A stretch of DNA of 64,000 nt, from positions 124,001 to 188,000 of the forward strand of contig CAVWXY010000009.1 in the NCBI GenBank assembly GCA_963758945.1. Direction: 5' to 3'. The stretch comes from VAZQ01 sp963758945 (lineage in GTDB: Bacteria > Pseudomonadota > Alphaproteobacteria > Rhizobiales > Xanthobacteraceae). Of the stretch, positions 46,129 to 55,101 are shown in pieces. A program made the position numbers and the translations under genes. Below the pieces are notes generated by a model. That model did no database searches. It saw nothing but the letters and a program-made list of their open reading frames with translations, and had not been told where the DNA came from. Each line of letters starts with the position of its first letter. The stretch's first letter is position 1.

Positions 46129-47235
46129 GTGCGAGCCGCGCGCGGACACGGCTTCGACGTCGTCGGCATCACGCGGCCGGATTCGATTCCGCAAGCATCC
46201 GAGCGGCTCTACCGCTTCCTCGCCGAGGGCGCCCATGGCGACATGCAGTGGATGGCGACCACCGCGGCGCGCCGCAGCGACCCGCGCGCGTTGTGGCCGC
46301 AAGTGCGCTCCGTCATCATGCTCGGGCTCAACTACGACCAAGGCAGCGATCCGCTTGCGATCCTGCGGCGGCGCGACCGGGGCGCAATCTCGATCTATGC
46401 CCAGGCCGACGACTACCATAACGTCATCAAGCCGAGGCTCAAGGCTTTGGCCCGCTGGCTGACGGCGCAGGACGGCGGCGACGTGAAGGTTTTCGTCGAT
46501 ACCGCCGCCGTGATGGAAAAGCCCCTCGCCGCCGCGGCCGGCCTGGGATGGCAGGGCAAGCACACCAACCTGGTCTCGCGTCAGTTCGGCTCGTGGCTGT
46601 TCCTCGGCACCATCTTCACCACGCTCGAGCTGCCGCCCGATCCGCCCGAGGCCGACCACTGCGGCAATTGCCGGGCCTGCATCGACATCTGCCCGACTGC
46701 AGCCTTCCCCGAGCCGTATCGGCTCGATGCACGCCGCTGCATCTCCTATCTCACCATCGAGCACAAGGGGCCGATCCCGCGTGAACTGCGCGCCGCGATG
46801 GGCAACCGCATCTACGGCTGCGACGACTGCCTGGCGGTGTGCCCGTGGAACAAGTTCGCCCGCGCCGGCCGCGAGATGAAGCTCGCGACCCGCGACGAGT
46901 TGCGCGACCCGCCGCTGGCCGATCTCGCCCGCCTCGACGACGCAGCGTTCCGCAAGCTGTTTTCGAAATCCCCGGTCAAGCGCACGGGACGCGATCGCTT
47001 CGTGCGCAATGTGCTGATCGCGATCGGCAATTCCGGCAACGCCACGCTCGCGGCAGAAGCAGTGATGTTGCTGGCGGATTCTTCGGCGCTGGTGCGCGGC
47101 GCGGCGGTGTGGGCGCTGAGCCGGCTGCTGCCGCCGCAGCCTCTCGCCGAGCTCGCGGCGGCGCACCGTGCGCGCGAGCCCGAACCGCTCGTGCAAGAGG
47201 AGTGGGAAGCGGCACTCGCGCCGTTCGCGGCTTGA
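46129..47235 (+). CDS. queG: tRNA epoxyqueuosine(34) reductase QueG
   Basis: The cobalamin- and iron-sulfur-dependent enzyme that makes the last step of queuosine in tRNA anticodons, about 368 residues. Two ferredoxin-like motifs bind the 4Fe-4S clusters: CGNCRACIDICPT and CDDCLAVCPWN. GKHTNLVSRQFGSWLFLGTI is the family core, and a HEAT-like tail completes it. The start is unclear: GTG at 46129 is the nearest normal codon, although family proteins suggest about ten more residues; CTG at 46096, overlapping the fzlA stop, is possible. It ends one base over the next ATG. Confidence 0.95.
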   Translation: MRAARGHGFDVVGITRPDSIPQASERLYRFLAEGAHGDMQWMATTAARRSDPRALWPQVRSVIMLGLNYDQGSDPLAILRRRDRGAISIYAQADDYHNVIKPRLKALARWLTAQDGGDVKVFVDTAAVMEKPLAAAAGLGWQGKHTNLVSRQFGSWLFLGTIFTTLELPPDPPEADHCGNCRACIDICPTAAFPEPYRLDARRCISYLTIEHKGPIPRELRAAMGNRIYGCDDCLAVCPWNKFARAGREMKLATRDELRDPPLADLARLDDAAFRKLFSKSPVKRTGRDRFVRNVLIAIGNSGNATLAAEAVMLLADSSALVRGAAVWALSRLLPPQPLAELAAAHRAREPEPLVQEEWEAALAPFAA

Positions 47236-48152
47236 TGTCGGTGCTCCTTTGCCTCGGGCTCGGCTATTGCGCCCGTCACTACGTCGCCGCATTCGGCGCC
47301 CGCTTCGACCGCATCATCGCGACCACGCGAAGCGCAGACGGCATCGCGGCGGTCGGTAACCGGCGCATCGGCGACCGCTCGGTCGAGATGCTCGTGTTCG
47401 ATGCCGCCTCGCGCAAGCTCTCCGCCGCCCTTGCGCAGGCCGATGCCCTGCTCCTATCGGCAGCCCCGGCCGAGGGCCGCGACCCGATCCTCGCAGGCTG
47501 CGCCGAGGAAATCGCACAGGCGCCGCGGCTGCAGTCTCTGATCTACCTGTCGACGCTCGGGGTCTACGGCGACAGCGCCGGTGCGTGGATCGACGAGACC
47601 GCGCCGACCATCGCGGCCCAGGCCCGCCGCGGGCGCGCGCGCATCGACGCCGAGCTCGGCTGGCGCGCTCTGGGTGCACGGTGCAACCTGCCGGTCGCGA
47701 TCCTGCGGCTTGGCGGCATCTACGGTCCGGGCCAGAACGCGATGGTGAGGCTCCTGCGGGGGACCGCGCACCGCGTCGCCAAGCCCGGACACGTGTCGAA
47801 CCGCATCCACGTCGACGACATCGCGCAGGCGATCGATGCGGCGTTCGCACGCCGCGCCGACGGCGTGTTCAACGTCGTGGACGACGAGCCGGCCTCGCCG
47901 AGCGATCAGATCGCGTTCGCGGCGCGCCTCATCGGGATCGAGCCCCCGCCGCAAATCCCTTACGCGGAGGCGCACAAGGTGCTCTCGCCGCTCGCATTGA
48001 GCTTCTACGAGGGGTGCATTCGCGCGCGCAACGACAAGCTCAAGGATGTGCTCGGCGTGACGCTGCGCTATCCGAGCTATCGCGAGGGTCTGCGCGCGCT
48101 TCACACGGCCGGTGATCATCTCGCCGCCGCCGAGCCGCCGGCGTCAAACTAG
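47235..48152 (+). CDS. NAD(P)-binding SDR-type protein (YeeZ-like)
   Basis: A 305-residue extended short-chain dehydrogenase-like protein, unknown substrate. The N-terminal glycine motif is GLGYCARHYVAAFG rather than the usual GxxGxxG, as in the E. coli YeeZ family; IYLSTLGVYGDSAG follows. The typical Tyr-xxx-Lys of active reductases is not seen (RRGRARIDAE at that place), so catalytic activity is doubtful. The ATG overlaps the queG stop by one base (TGATG), so the two are coupled. Confidence 0.85.
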   Translation: MSVLLCLGLGYCARHYVAAFGARFDRIIATTRSADGIAAVGNRRIGDRSVEMLVFDAASRKLSAALAQADALLLSAAPAEGRDPILAGCAEEIAQAPRLQSLIYLSTLGVYGDSAGAWIDETAPTIAAQARRGRARIDAELGWRALGARCNLPVAILRLGGIYGPGQNAMVRLLRGTAHRVAKPGHVSNRIHVDDIAQAIDAAFARRADGVFNVVDDEPASPSDQIAFAARLIGIEPPPQIPYAEAHKVLSPLALSFYEGCIRARNDKLKDVLGVTLRYPSYREGLRALHTAGDHLAAAEPPASN

Positions 48153-48266
48153 ACCACCATTGTTGCAGACGCGAGGGTGAGGTGATGGACCGCCGAACAG
48201 TTCGAGCTTAACCGAAGCATGTTCCGCAACGAGTAGGCCATGATGGCGGCGATCGCGGAGGCCGCC

Positions 48267-48572
48267 ATGACCGTCACCGTCTTCATCCGCTACCAGCTCG
48301 ATCCGTTCCAGTGCAACGCCTTCGAAGAGTACGCGCGCCGCTGGCTCACCATCATTCCCAAGTGCGGAGGAAAGGTCGTCGGCTACTGGATCCCGCATGA
48401 GGGCACCGACAACATCGCCTACGGGCTGATCGCGTTCAACAGCCTTGCCGCCTATGAAGCCTATCGGATGCGGCTCAAGGCCGATCCCGAAGGCGCCGCC
48501 AATTTCCGGCTTGCCCAGGAGCAACGGTTCATCTTGAGCGAGGAACGCACGTTCCTGAGGCTCGTGGAGTGA
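48267..48572 (+). CDS. NIPSNAP family protein
   Basis: A 101-residue ferredoxin-fold protein of the NIPSNAP family; function unknown. The start MTVTVFIRYQLDPFQ and the end QEQRFILSEERTFLRLVE are family-like, with GGKVVGYWIPHEGTDNIAYGLIAF between. GGAGG six bases before 48267 decides the start over 48240. It stands alone between the SDR gene and the convergent alpha/beta hydrolase. Confidence 0.85.
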   Translation: MTVTVFIRYQLDPFQCNAFEEYARRWLTIIPKCGGKVVGYWIPHEGTDNIAYGLIAFNSLAAYEAYRMRLKADPEGAANFRLAQEQRFILSEERTFLRLVE

Positions 48573-48633
48573 GTCACCGTTTCCGTCGAGCACCGATGGA
48601 ACTTGACGCTCAATAGCCGCGGTTCGCCGACGC

Positions 48634-49407
48634 TCAGAATTCCGCGACTGCGGTGATGAGCCGCTCGATGTCCTCCGGGCGCGACAGGCGATGGTCGCCG
48701 TCCTTCACCAGCGTGAGCACGACGTCGTCGCGGGCAAAGCGCGAGGTCAGCTCGACCGCATGCTGCCACGGCACGTCTGGATCCCGCACGCCCTGGAGAA
48801 TGCGGACCGGGCAGCCGGTCTCGATCATGCCACCGAGCAGGAGGTGCCGGCGCCCTTCGTCAATGAGGCTGCGGGTAATCGGATAAGGCTCATCGGAATA
48901 TTGCGACGGGCGCGACCACACGCCCGCTGACTCGAGCTGGCGTTTGACCTCGGGCGGGAAACGTTTCCACATCAACTCCTCCGTGAAGTCGACCGCGGGC
49001 GCGACCAGCACCAGGGAAGCCACGCTCGGGTCGGCCTGGGCCCGACGCGCCAGTTCCCGCGCGAGCAGCAGCGCCAGCCATCCGCCCATGGACGAGCCGA
49101 TCACGACCTGGGGCCCGCGACAGCAACCGTTGAATACCGCCAGGCTTTCTTCGAGCCATCGGCCGATTGTGCCGTCGGTGAAATTGCCCTCGGACTCGCC
49201 GTGGCCTGAATAGTCGAAGCGCGCCATCGCCCGGCCATGTTCCCGCGCCCACAGATCGAGTGCTTCAGCCTTGGTGCCGCACATGTCGGACTTGAAGCCG
49301 CCGAGCCAGAACAGCCCGGGCGATGTTCCCGCGCGCAGCCGGACGGCGATCCGCCTGGCCGCAAGACCGGTTCCAACGTCGATGAATTTCAGGCAAAGAT
49401 CGTTCAT
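48634..49407 (-). CDS. Alpha/beta hydrolase
   Basis: A 257-residue cytoplasmic hydrolase. The nucleophile elbow is IGSSMGGW with the catalytic Ser; DPDVPWQHA holds the acid and KDGDHRLS the His. It resembles the ABHD10/acyl-protein thioesterase-like group, often found upstream of infC in related genomes. The ATG at 49407 gives the family N-terminus MNDLCLKFIDVG; the frame is open to 49494. It is divergent from the glycosyltransferase gene. Confidence 0.87.
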   Translation of the reverse strand: MNDLCLKFIDVGTGLAARRIAVRLRAGTSPGLFWLGGFKSDMCGTKAEALDLWAREHGRAMARFDYSGHGESEGNFTDGTIGRWLEESLAVFNGCCRGPQVVIGSSMGGWLALLLARELARRAQADPSVASLVLVAPAVDFTEELMWKRFPPEVKRQLESAGVWSRPSQYSDEPYPITRSLIDEGRRHLLLGGMIETGCPVRILQGVRDPDVPWQHAVELTSRFARDDVVLTLVKDGDHRLSRPEDIERLITAVAEF

Positions 49408-49533
49408 CTGGCCACGACGTGGGGGGACGTGGGATCGGGGCGCCGAGCATGCCGTGTTTCGCCGTATCCCATCATTGATGCAAGAGTGCTGCACCGGGAA
49501 GTCAAGCCGGCGCCGGTCGAGGACATGGGCTGA

Positions 49534-50742
49534 GTGAGCACAGATCAGGAAGACTCGGACGTTCCCCCGCCCACATTGGAGGGCGCGACCATTCTGCAGA
49601 TCGTGCCGGCGCTGCGCGAGGAGCCGGCGGCACGCACGGCACTCATCGTGGCGGCCGCGCTGGTGCAGTCAGGCGCGCGGGCGCTGGTCGCGGCCGAGGA
49701 CGGACCGCTGGCATCGGAGCTCAAGGCCTTCGGCGGCGAATGGATCTCGTTGGTGAACGACAGCGTGAACCCGCTCACGCTCAGGCGCGGCGCCCGCACG
49801 CTGGAACGCCTGATCGCGTCGGAGCGGATCGACGTCGTGCACGCGCAAAGTGTCGGCGGCGCCTGGATTGCCAGCATGGCGGCGGCGCAGATCGCGGTCT
49901 GGCTGGTCACCACGCTACCCGATGTGCCGGCGCCACCAGGCCTGCGCGCCTATTGGGCGGGCGCGCTTGCGCGCGGCGACCGGGTGATCACGCCATCGCA
50001 TTACGCCGCCGCGCCGGTCACCGCCCGCTACGATCTCACGCCTGACCGGATCACGGTCGTTCCCCGCAGCATCGATACCGCGGCATTCGATGCAGCGGCT
50101 GTCGGCGCCGAACGCGTCGAGGCGTTGCGCAAAGCCTGGCGGATACCGCCGGACGCGCGCATCCTGCTCGTCCCCGGACGGGTCGCCCCCTGGAACGGAC
50201 AACTCATTCTGCCCGAGGTCGCGCGCGCCTTACGCGACGAAGGCGTGCGCGGCTTCGTTTTTGTGCTCGCCGGCGAGCATCGCGGCCATCGCCAATATGC
50301 GCAGGCCATCGCGAAAGCGGCGCAGGCGAAGGGCGTACAGGGCTTGATCCGGCTCACCGGCCACTGCCGGGACATGCCGGCGGCGTTCGCCGCCGCGGAC
50401 ACCGTGGTCGTCCCGGCGGTCGAGCCGCCGGTGCTCGGCCGCGCGGTGGCGCAGGCGCAGGCCGTAGGCCGGCCGGTGGTTACCTCCGATGTCGGCATGT
50501 TGCCGGAGCAGGTGGTGACGCCCCCGGACATGCCGGAAGACGTACGCACGGGCTGGGTGGCGAAGGCGGGCGACGCGAAGGAATTCGCGAGCGCGATCAA
50601 CGCCGCCTTCTCGCTCGACGATACCGCCTACCGCACGATGGCCGCGCGCGCGCGCCAATTCGCACAATACATGTTTTCCCCCGAGGGCATGGCGGCGGCC
50701 ACCCTCGCCGTCTATGGCTCGCTGCTGGTGCACGCGGACTGA
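49534..50742 (+). CDS. Glycosyltransferase family 4 protein
   Basis: A 402-residue GT-B fold sugar transferase. The N-terminal domain (LQIVPALREEPAARTALIVAAAL) and the C-terminal donor-binding domain (LLVPGRVAPWNGQ and later AVGRPVVTSDVG) match the RfaB/GT4 pattern. Acceptor and donor are unknown; lipopolysaccharide or exopolysaccharide synthesis is likely. The start is GTG at 49534. It lies between the hydrolase and infC, an insertion in the usual order. Confidence 0.88.
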   Translation: MSTDQEDSDVPPPTLEGATILQIVPALREEPAARTALIVAAALVQSGARALVAAEDGPLASELKAFGGEWISLVNDSVNPLTLRRGARTLERLIASERIDVVHAQSVGGAWIASMAAAQIAVWLVTTLPDVPAPPGLRAYWAGALARGDRVITPSHYAAAPVTARYDLTPDRITVVPRSIDTAAFDAAAVGAERVEALRKAWRIPPDARILLVPGRVAPWNGQLILPEVARALRDEGVRGFVFVLAGEHRGHRQYAQAIAKAAQAKGVQGLIRLTGHCRDMPAAFAAADTVVVPAVEPPVLGRAVAQAQAVGRPVVTSDVGMLPEQVVTPPDMPEDVRTGWVAKAGDAKEFASAINAAFSLDDTAYRTMAARARQFAQYMFSPEGMAAATLAVYGSLLVHAD

Positions 50743-50861
50743 GGACCTCCGTCCGCATCGCGAATCGGTCCGATTTGCCGTTGACTTATGGGCGGTTTGT
50801 ACTGATCTTTTACCGGCCTGCTGGCGCAGGCACGTTGCAACAGCATGAGGAGAGCCGAGCC

Positions 50862-51401
50862 ATTCGTCGCCCAATGAAACCCGCGCAGCCCGCCCCCAAG
50901 GACGGCCCGCGCATCAACGAGGAGATCCGTGTTCGCGAAGTCCAATTGATCGATCAGACCGGCCATAATCACGGGCGCGTTGAAATCCAGATCGCGTTGG
51001 ACAGGGCCCAGGAGGCCGGGCTTGATCTCGTCGAGATAGCTCCCAATTCATCCCCGCCCGTCTGCAAGATCCTCGATTACGGCAAATACAAATACCAGGC
51101 GCAGAAGAAGGCGGCGGAAGCCCGCAAAAAACAGAAGGTGGTCGAGGTCAAGGAGATCAAGCTGCGGCCGATGATCGACGACCACGATTACGACGTGAAG
51201 ATGCGCTCGATGCAGCGTTTCTTCGAGGAAGGCGACAAGGTGAAGGTCACGCTGCGCTTCCGCGGGCGCGAGATGGCGCACCAGGAATTGGGCTACCAGC
51301 TGCTCAACCGCGTCAAGGACGATACGTCCAAGCTCGCCAAGGTCGAGCAGGAGCCGCGCTTCGAAGGCCGCCAGGTGGTCATGGTGCTGGCGCCCAGATG
51401 A
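50862..51401 (+). CDS. infC: Translation initiation factor IF-3, AUU start
   Basis: IF-3, 179 residues, which keeps 30S subunits free and checks start codons. The N-domain runs from PRINEEIRVREVQLI, and the C-domain from about 90 with KEIKLRPMIDDHDYDVK. The start is the rare AUU at 50862: a strong ribosome binding site AGGAG lies nine bases before it, and the encoded start RRP is usual for this group, while the ATG at 50874 has no ribosome binding site. AUU starts let IF-3 repress its own mRNA. rpmI and rplT follow. Confidence 0.95.
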   Translation: MRRPMKPAQPAPKDGPRINEEIRVREVQLIDQTGHNHGRVEIQIALDRAQEAGLDLVEIAPNSSPPVCKILDYGKYKYQAQKKAAEARKKQKVVEVKEIKLRPMIDDHDYDVKMRSMQRFFEEGDKVKVTLRFRGREMAHQELGYQLLNRVKDDTSKLAKVEQEPRFEGRQVVMVLAPR

Positions 51402-51711
51402 CCATGGAGACCGTCGTCGGTCATCAGCCGATCTAGACCTAGACCGCAGCATTGACCCGCCGGCGCCCGCCCGGGATGGCCGACCACCGGTCATGGGTGG
51501 CGCGGCATCCGGGCGTGGCCGATAGCCCATCCATGCGGTCAAGCCGGGCCCGGTTGTCTTTCGCGCGCGTCTCTGCCATAACGCCGCCCTTCCGCCGCCC
51601 GGCCGACAGGGCTGCCGTGGCGACGGCGAAGTGCTCAATCAGCACGCTCCAACGAGCAAAATCCGGCCAGCCGGGCAGGCGCCCGTGGCTGTTGCCGAAC
51701 AGGAGAGCCAA
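51402..51711. other. 310-base gap between infC and rpmI
   Basis: No gene, tRNA or convincing terminator was found. The gap contains GC-rich inverted words (for example GACCACCGGTC near 51482) and the ribosome binding site AGGAGAG of rpmI. It is longer than in many relatives and could hold a control element for ribosomal proteins L35/L20 or a second promoter. Confidence 0.5.
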
Positions 51712-51912
51712 ATGCCCAAGCTCAAGACCAAGTCCGGCGCCAAGAAGCGCTTCAAGGTGACCGGCGGCGGGAAGGTGCTCTATGCGCAATCCCGCAAGCG
51801 TCACGGCATGATCAAACGCACCAAAAAGCAGATCCGCCAATTGCGCGGAACCGCGGTGCTGTTCAAGACCGACGGCGACAAGATCAAGAAATATTATTTG
51901 CCCAACGACTGA
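51712..51912 (+). CDS. rpmI: 50S ribosomal protein L35
   Basis: Small basic ribosomal protein of 66 residues. MPKLKTKSGAKKRFKVTG is the L35 signature. The ATG at 51712 follows AGGAGAG; the frame is open to 51631. It lies between infC and rplT, the conserved set. Confidence 0.97.
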   Translation: MPKLKTKSGAKKRFKVTGGGKVLYAQSRKRHGMIKRTKKQIRQLRGTAVLFKTDGDKIKKYYLPND

Positions 51913-51970
51913 GCGCCCAGCGGGCGGCGGCCGTCCGCATCTACGCTGCAATTATCCGAGGAGATCAGCC

Positions 51971-52330
51971 ATGGCACGCGTCAAGCGCGGCGTCACCGGG
52001 CACGCCAAGCACAAGAAAGTCCTCAAAGCCGCCAAGGGCTACTACGGCCGGCGCAAGAACACCATCCGCGTCGCCAAGCAGGCGGTGGAGAAGGCGAACC
52101 AATATGCCTATCGCGACCGCAAACGCCGCAAGCGCACCTTCCGCGCGCTCTGGATCCAGCGCCTCAACGCCGCGGTGCGGCCCTTCGGCCTGACCTATAG
52201 CCGATTCATCGACGGCCTCGGCAAGGCCGGGCTGCTGATCGACCGCAAGGTGCTGTCCGATCTCGCGATCCGGGAGCCTACCGCCTTCGCGGCGATCGTC
52301 GAGAAGGCCAAGGCTGCGAGCGCGGCATAG
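51971..52330 (+). CDS. rplT: 50S ribosomal protein L20
   Basis: Ribosomal protein L20, 119 residues, needed for early 50S assembly. MARVKRGVTGHAKHKKVLK and the long basic helix that follows (KGYYGRRKNTIRVAKQAVEKA) are diagnostic. GAGGAG lies about eight bases before the ATG. It follows rpmI by 58 bases. Confidence 0.97.
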   Translation: MARVKRGVTGHAKHKKVLKAAKGYYGRRKNTIRVAKQAVEKANQYAYRDRKRRKRTFRALWIQRLNAAVRPFGLTYSRFIDGLGKAGLLIDRKVLSDLAIREPTAFAAIVEKAKAASAA

Positions 52331-52354
52331 AACGAGAGGGCGGACAACAGCCGA

Positions 52355-52413
52355 CGGACGACAAGCGGACGAGATTGTCTTTGTGTCCTCTGCGCTCCGT
52401 CGTCTGTCGTCCG
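52355..52413. terminator. Inverted repeat after rplT
   Basis: CGGACGACA (52355-52363) is complementary to TGTCGTCCG (52405-52413) with a 41-base interval that holds further GAC/GTC-rich words. It lies between the rplT stop and the DinB start. The long loop makes a simple terminator doubtful; it shares words with other intergenic sites in this window. Confidence 0.4.
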
Positions 52414-52420
52414 AGCAGGC

Positions 52421-52909
52421 ATGATCGACCCCGGTTATGTGCAGCGTCTGGCACGCTACAACCGCTGGCAGAACGAGAACCTTTACGGCGTTGCCGACGC
52501 CGAGCGGCGGCGCGAGCGCGGCGCATTCTTCGGCTCGATCCACGGCACGCTCAACCATCTGCTCTGGGCCGACCGTATCTGGATGAGCCGGTTCGCCGGC
52601 ACGTCCCGCCCGGCCGGCGGGATTCGCGAATCAGTGTCGCTCTACGGCGACTGGAACGAGTTGAAGCGCGAGCGGGCCGCGTTCGATGCCATCATCGTCG
52701 ACTGGGCGCAGCGCCTCGACGACGGCGCGCTCGCTGGCGAGCTCACGTGGTTCTCCGGCGCGATCAATGCCGAGGTCGGCAGGCCGAAATGGCTTCTGCT
52801 CACGCACATGTTCAATCACCAGACCCACCACCGCGGCCAGGTGCATTGCATGCTGACGCAGGCGGGAGGCAAGCCTGGCGATACCGACTTGTTCATCATG
52901 CCGATGTAG
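52421..52909 (+). CDS. DinB family protein
   Basis: A 162-residue four-helix-bundle protein of the DinB/YfiT group, often metal-dependent thiol transferases or damage-inducible proteins. The putative metal ligands are H46 (IHGTLNHLLWADRIW), H133 and H137 (MFNHQTHHRGQ). Function here is unknown. It lies between rplT and a Rieske oxygenase gene on the same strand, and interrupts the usual rplT-pheS order. Confidence 0.88.
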   Translation: MIDPGYVQRLARYNRWQNENLYGVADAERRRERGAFFGSIHGTLNHLLWADRIWMSRFAGTSRPAGGIRESVSLYGDWNELKRERAAFDAIIVDWAQRLDDGALAGELTWFSGAINAEVGRPKWLLLTHMFNHQTHHRGQVHCMLTQAGGKPGDTDLFIMPM

Positions 52910-52944
52910 CGACCGGGCGGGCGCGGCGCCCCGGGGACAAGGCG

Positions 52945-53997
52945 ATGCAGGATCTCAAGGCCGAACTGGTGCGCGGGTTGTGGTACGTCGCCCTCGTGGG
53001 CGCCGACCTGCGCCCGGGGCGGATGGTGCACAAGACGCTGCTCGGCGAGCCCGTGCTGATCGGCCGCGCCCGCGACGGCTCCGTCTTCGCGCTGCGCAAC
53101 ATCTGCCCGCATCGCGGCATCCCCCTGCACTACGGCCGCTTCGACGGCGAGACGATCGCCTGCTGCTACCACGGCTGGCGCTTCGACGCGCGCGGCGCCT
53201 GCGTCGAGATTCCCTCGCTGCGCGACGGCCAGGAACTCGATATCGCCAAGATTCGGTGCGGCGCCTATCCCTGTGTCGAACGGCAGGGCCTGGTGTGGAT
53301 CTATTTCGCACCACCGGACAAGGCCGTGACCGAGCTGGCGCAGCCGCCGCGCATCCCGGTCTTTTCCGAGGCGGCACGGCCGGCGGTCGCGATCGTGCAG
53401 CCGTTTCCCTGCTCGACCGACCATGCCGCGTTCGGCCTCATGGACCCGACCCATGCCGGTTTCGTGCATACATCGTGGTGGTTCAAGCACCAGCCGACCA
53501 AGTTGCGTCCGAAGGAAAAACGCTTCGAGCCGATCGAGCTCGGCTTTCGCATGGTGCGCCATGCGCTGCCGCCGCAGAACCTGGTCTACAAGCTGCTCGG
53601 CCGCCACGTCGAAACCGAGATTTCCTACCAGCTTCCCGGCCTGCGCATCGAGGAGGTGCACGGCGACCGCCACGCCGTCGTCGGTCTCACCGCGATCACC
53701 CCGGTCACCGACGAGGCGACCGAGGTGCACCAGATCTTCTGGGCGTCGCCCGGCTGGGTCAAGCCGCTCGCGCCGCTGATCAAGCCGTTCATGCACACCT
53801 TCCTCGGCCAGGACCGCGAGGTCGTGGTGCGCCAGCGCGAAGGCCTCGTGCACAAGCCGCGGCTGATGCTCATCAACGACGCGGACACGCAGGCGCGCTG
53901 GTGGATGCGCGTCAAGGAGGAATGGATCGCAGCACAGGCGCAGGGCCGAGCCTTCGTCAATCCGCTCGAACCCAAGACCCTGCGCTGGCGCAGCTGA
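52945..53997 (+). CDS. Rieske-type aromatic ring-hydroxylating oxygenase subunit
   Basis: A 350-residue oxygenase alpha-type subunit. The Rieske 2Fe-2S motif is C54-x-H56...C73-x2-H76, and the mononuclear iron motif is MDPTHAGFVH (H170-x4-H175) after TDH. Its size and pattern are close to vanillate O-demethylase/phenoxybenzoate dioxygenase-like or chlorophyllide-oxygenase-like enzymes; no reductase gene is adjacent. The substrate is unknown. The ATG at 52945 was chosen from the family N-terminus. It precedes pheS by eight bases. Confidence 0.88.
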   Translation: MQDLKAELVRGLWYVALVGADLRPGRMVHKTLLGEPVLIGRARDGSVFALRNICPHRGIPLHYGRFDGETIACCYHGWRFDARGACVEIPSLRDGQELDIAKIRCGAYPCVERQGLVWIYFAPPDKAVTELAQPPRIPVFSEAARPAVAIVQPFPCSTDHAAFGLMDPTHAGFVHTSWWFKHQPTKLRPKEKRFEPIELGFRMVRHALPPQNLVYKLLGRHVETEISYQLPGLRIEEVHGDRHAVVGLTAITPVTDEATEVHQIFWASPGWVKPLAPLIKPFMHTFLGQDREVVVRQREGLVHKPRLMLINDADTQARWWMRVKEEWIAAQAQGRAFVNPLEPKTLRWRS

Positions 53998-54005
53998 GCA
54001 AGCCG

Positions 54006-55088
54006 ATGACCGAGCTTCCCGCACTCGAAACCGAAATCCTCGCCGCCGCGGCCACTGCCGAGGACGAGAGCGCGCTCGAAGTCGTGCGCGTGGCGGCGCT
54101 CGGCCGCAATGGCTCGATCTCCGCGCTGCTCAAGGCGCTCGGCACACTGCCGCCCGACGAGCGCAAGGCGCGAGGGGCGGCCATCAACGGGCTCAAGGAC
54201 CGGGTCACCGCTGCGCTCGCCGCGCGCAAGGACGCGCTCAAGACGCTGGCGCTCGATCAACGGCTCAATACCGAAACCGTGGACGTGACGCTGCCGGTGC
54301 GCGAGCCGCCGGCCGAGACCGGGCGCGTGCACCCGATCAGCCAGGTCGTGGACGAGCTGACCGCGATCTTCGCCGACATGGGCTTCGCCATCGCGGAGGG
54401 CCCCGACATCGAGACCGACGACTACAATTTCACCAAGCTCAACTTCGCCGAGGGCCATCCCGCCCGCGACATGCACGACACGTTCTACTTCAATCCCAAG
54501 CCCGACGGCTCGCGGCTCCTGCTGCGCACGCATACCTCGCCGGTGCAGATCAGGACCATGCTGGCGCAAAAGCCGCCGATCCGCGTGATCATCCCCGGCC
54601 GCACCTATCGCAGCGACAGCGACCAGACCCATACCCCCATGTTCCACCAAGTCGAGGGGCTGGTGATCGACAAGGGCTCCCATCTCGGCCACCTGAAATG
54701 GATCCTGGAGGAATTCTGCAAGGCGTTCTTCGAGGTCGACCAAGTCAAGATGCGCTTCCGTCCGTCGTTCTTTCCGTTCACCGAGCCTTCGCTCGAGGTC
54801 GACATCCAATGCCGACGCGACAAGGGCGAGATCAGGTTCGGCGAGGGCGAGGATTGGATGGAGATCCTCGGCTGCGGCATGGTGCACCCGAACGTGTTGA
54901 AGAATTGCGGGCTCGATCCCGACGAGTATCAGGGCTTCGCCTGGGGCATGGGCATCGACCGCATCGCCATGCTCAAATACGGCATGCCGGACCTGCGCGC
55001 CTTCTTCGAGGCCGACGTGCGCTGGCTCGCGCATTACGGCTTCCGGCCGCTCGACTTTCCCACCCTCGCGGGCGGATTGAGCGCATGA
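54006..55088 (+). CDS. pheS: Phenylalanine--tRNA ligase alpha subunit
   Basis: The catalytic alpha subunit of phenylalanyl-tRNA synthetase, 360 residues. The N-terminal coiled coil is followed by the class II core: motif 2 RTHTSPVQIRTM and FRPSFFPFTEPS, and motif 3 GMGIDRIAMLKYG. Lengths are normal. It precedes pheT by 13 bases, the standard arrangement. Confidence 0.97.
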   Translation: MTELPALETEILAAAATAEDESALEVVRVAALGRNGSISALLKALGTLPPDERKARGAAINGLKDRVTAALAARKDALKTLALDQRLNTETVDVTLPVREPPAETGRVHPISQVVDELTAIFADMGFAIAEGPDIETDDYNFTKLNFAEGHPARDMHDTFYFNPKPDGSRLLLRTHTSPVQIRTMLAQKPPIRVIIPGRTYRSDSDQTHTPMFHQVEGLVIDKGSHLGHLKWILEEFCKAFFEVDQVKMRFRPSFFPFTEPSLEVDIQCRRDKGEIRFGEGEDWMEILGCGMVHPNVLKNCGLDPDEYQGFAWGMGIDRIAMLKYGMPDLRAFFEADVRWLAHYGFRPLDFPTLAGGLSA

Positions 55089-55101
55089 CCGTTGCATCGC
55101 C

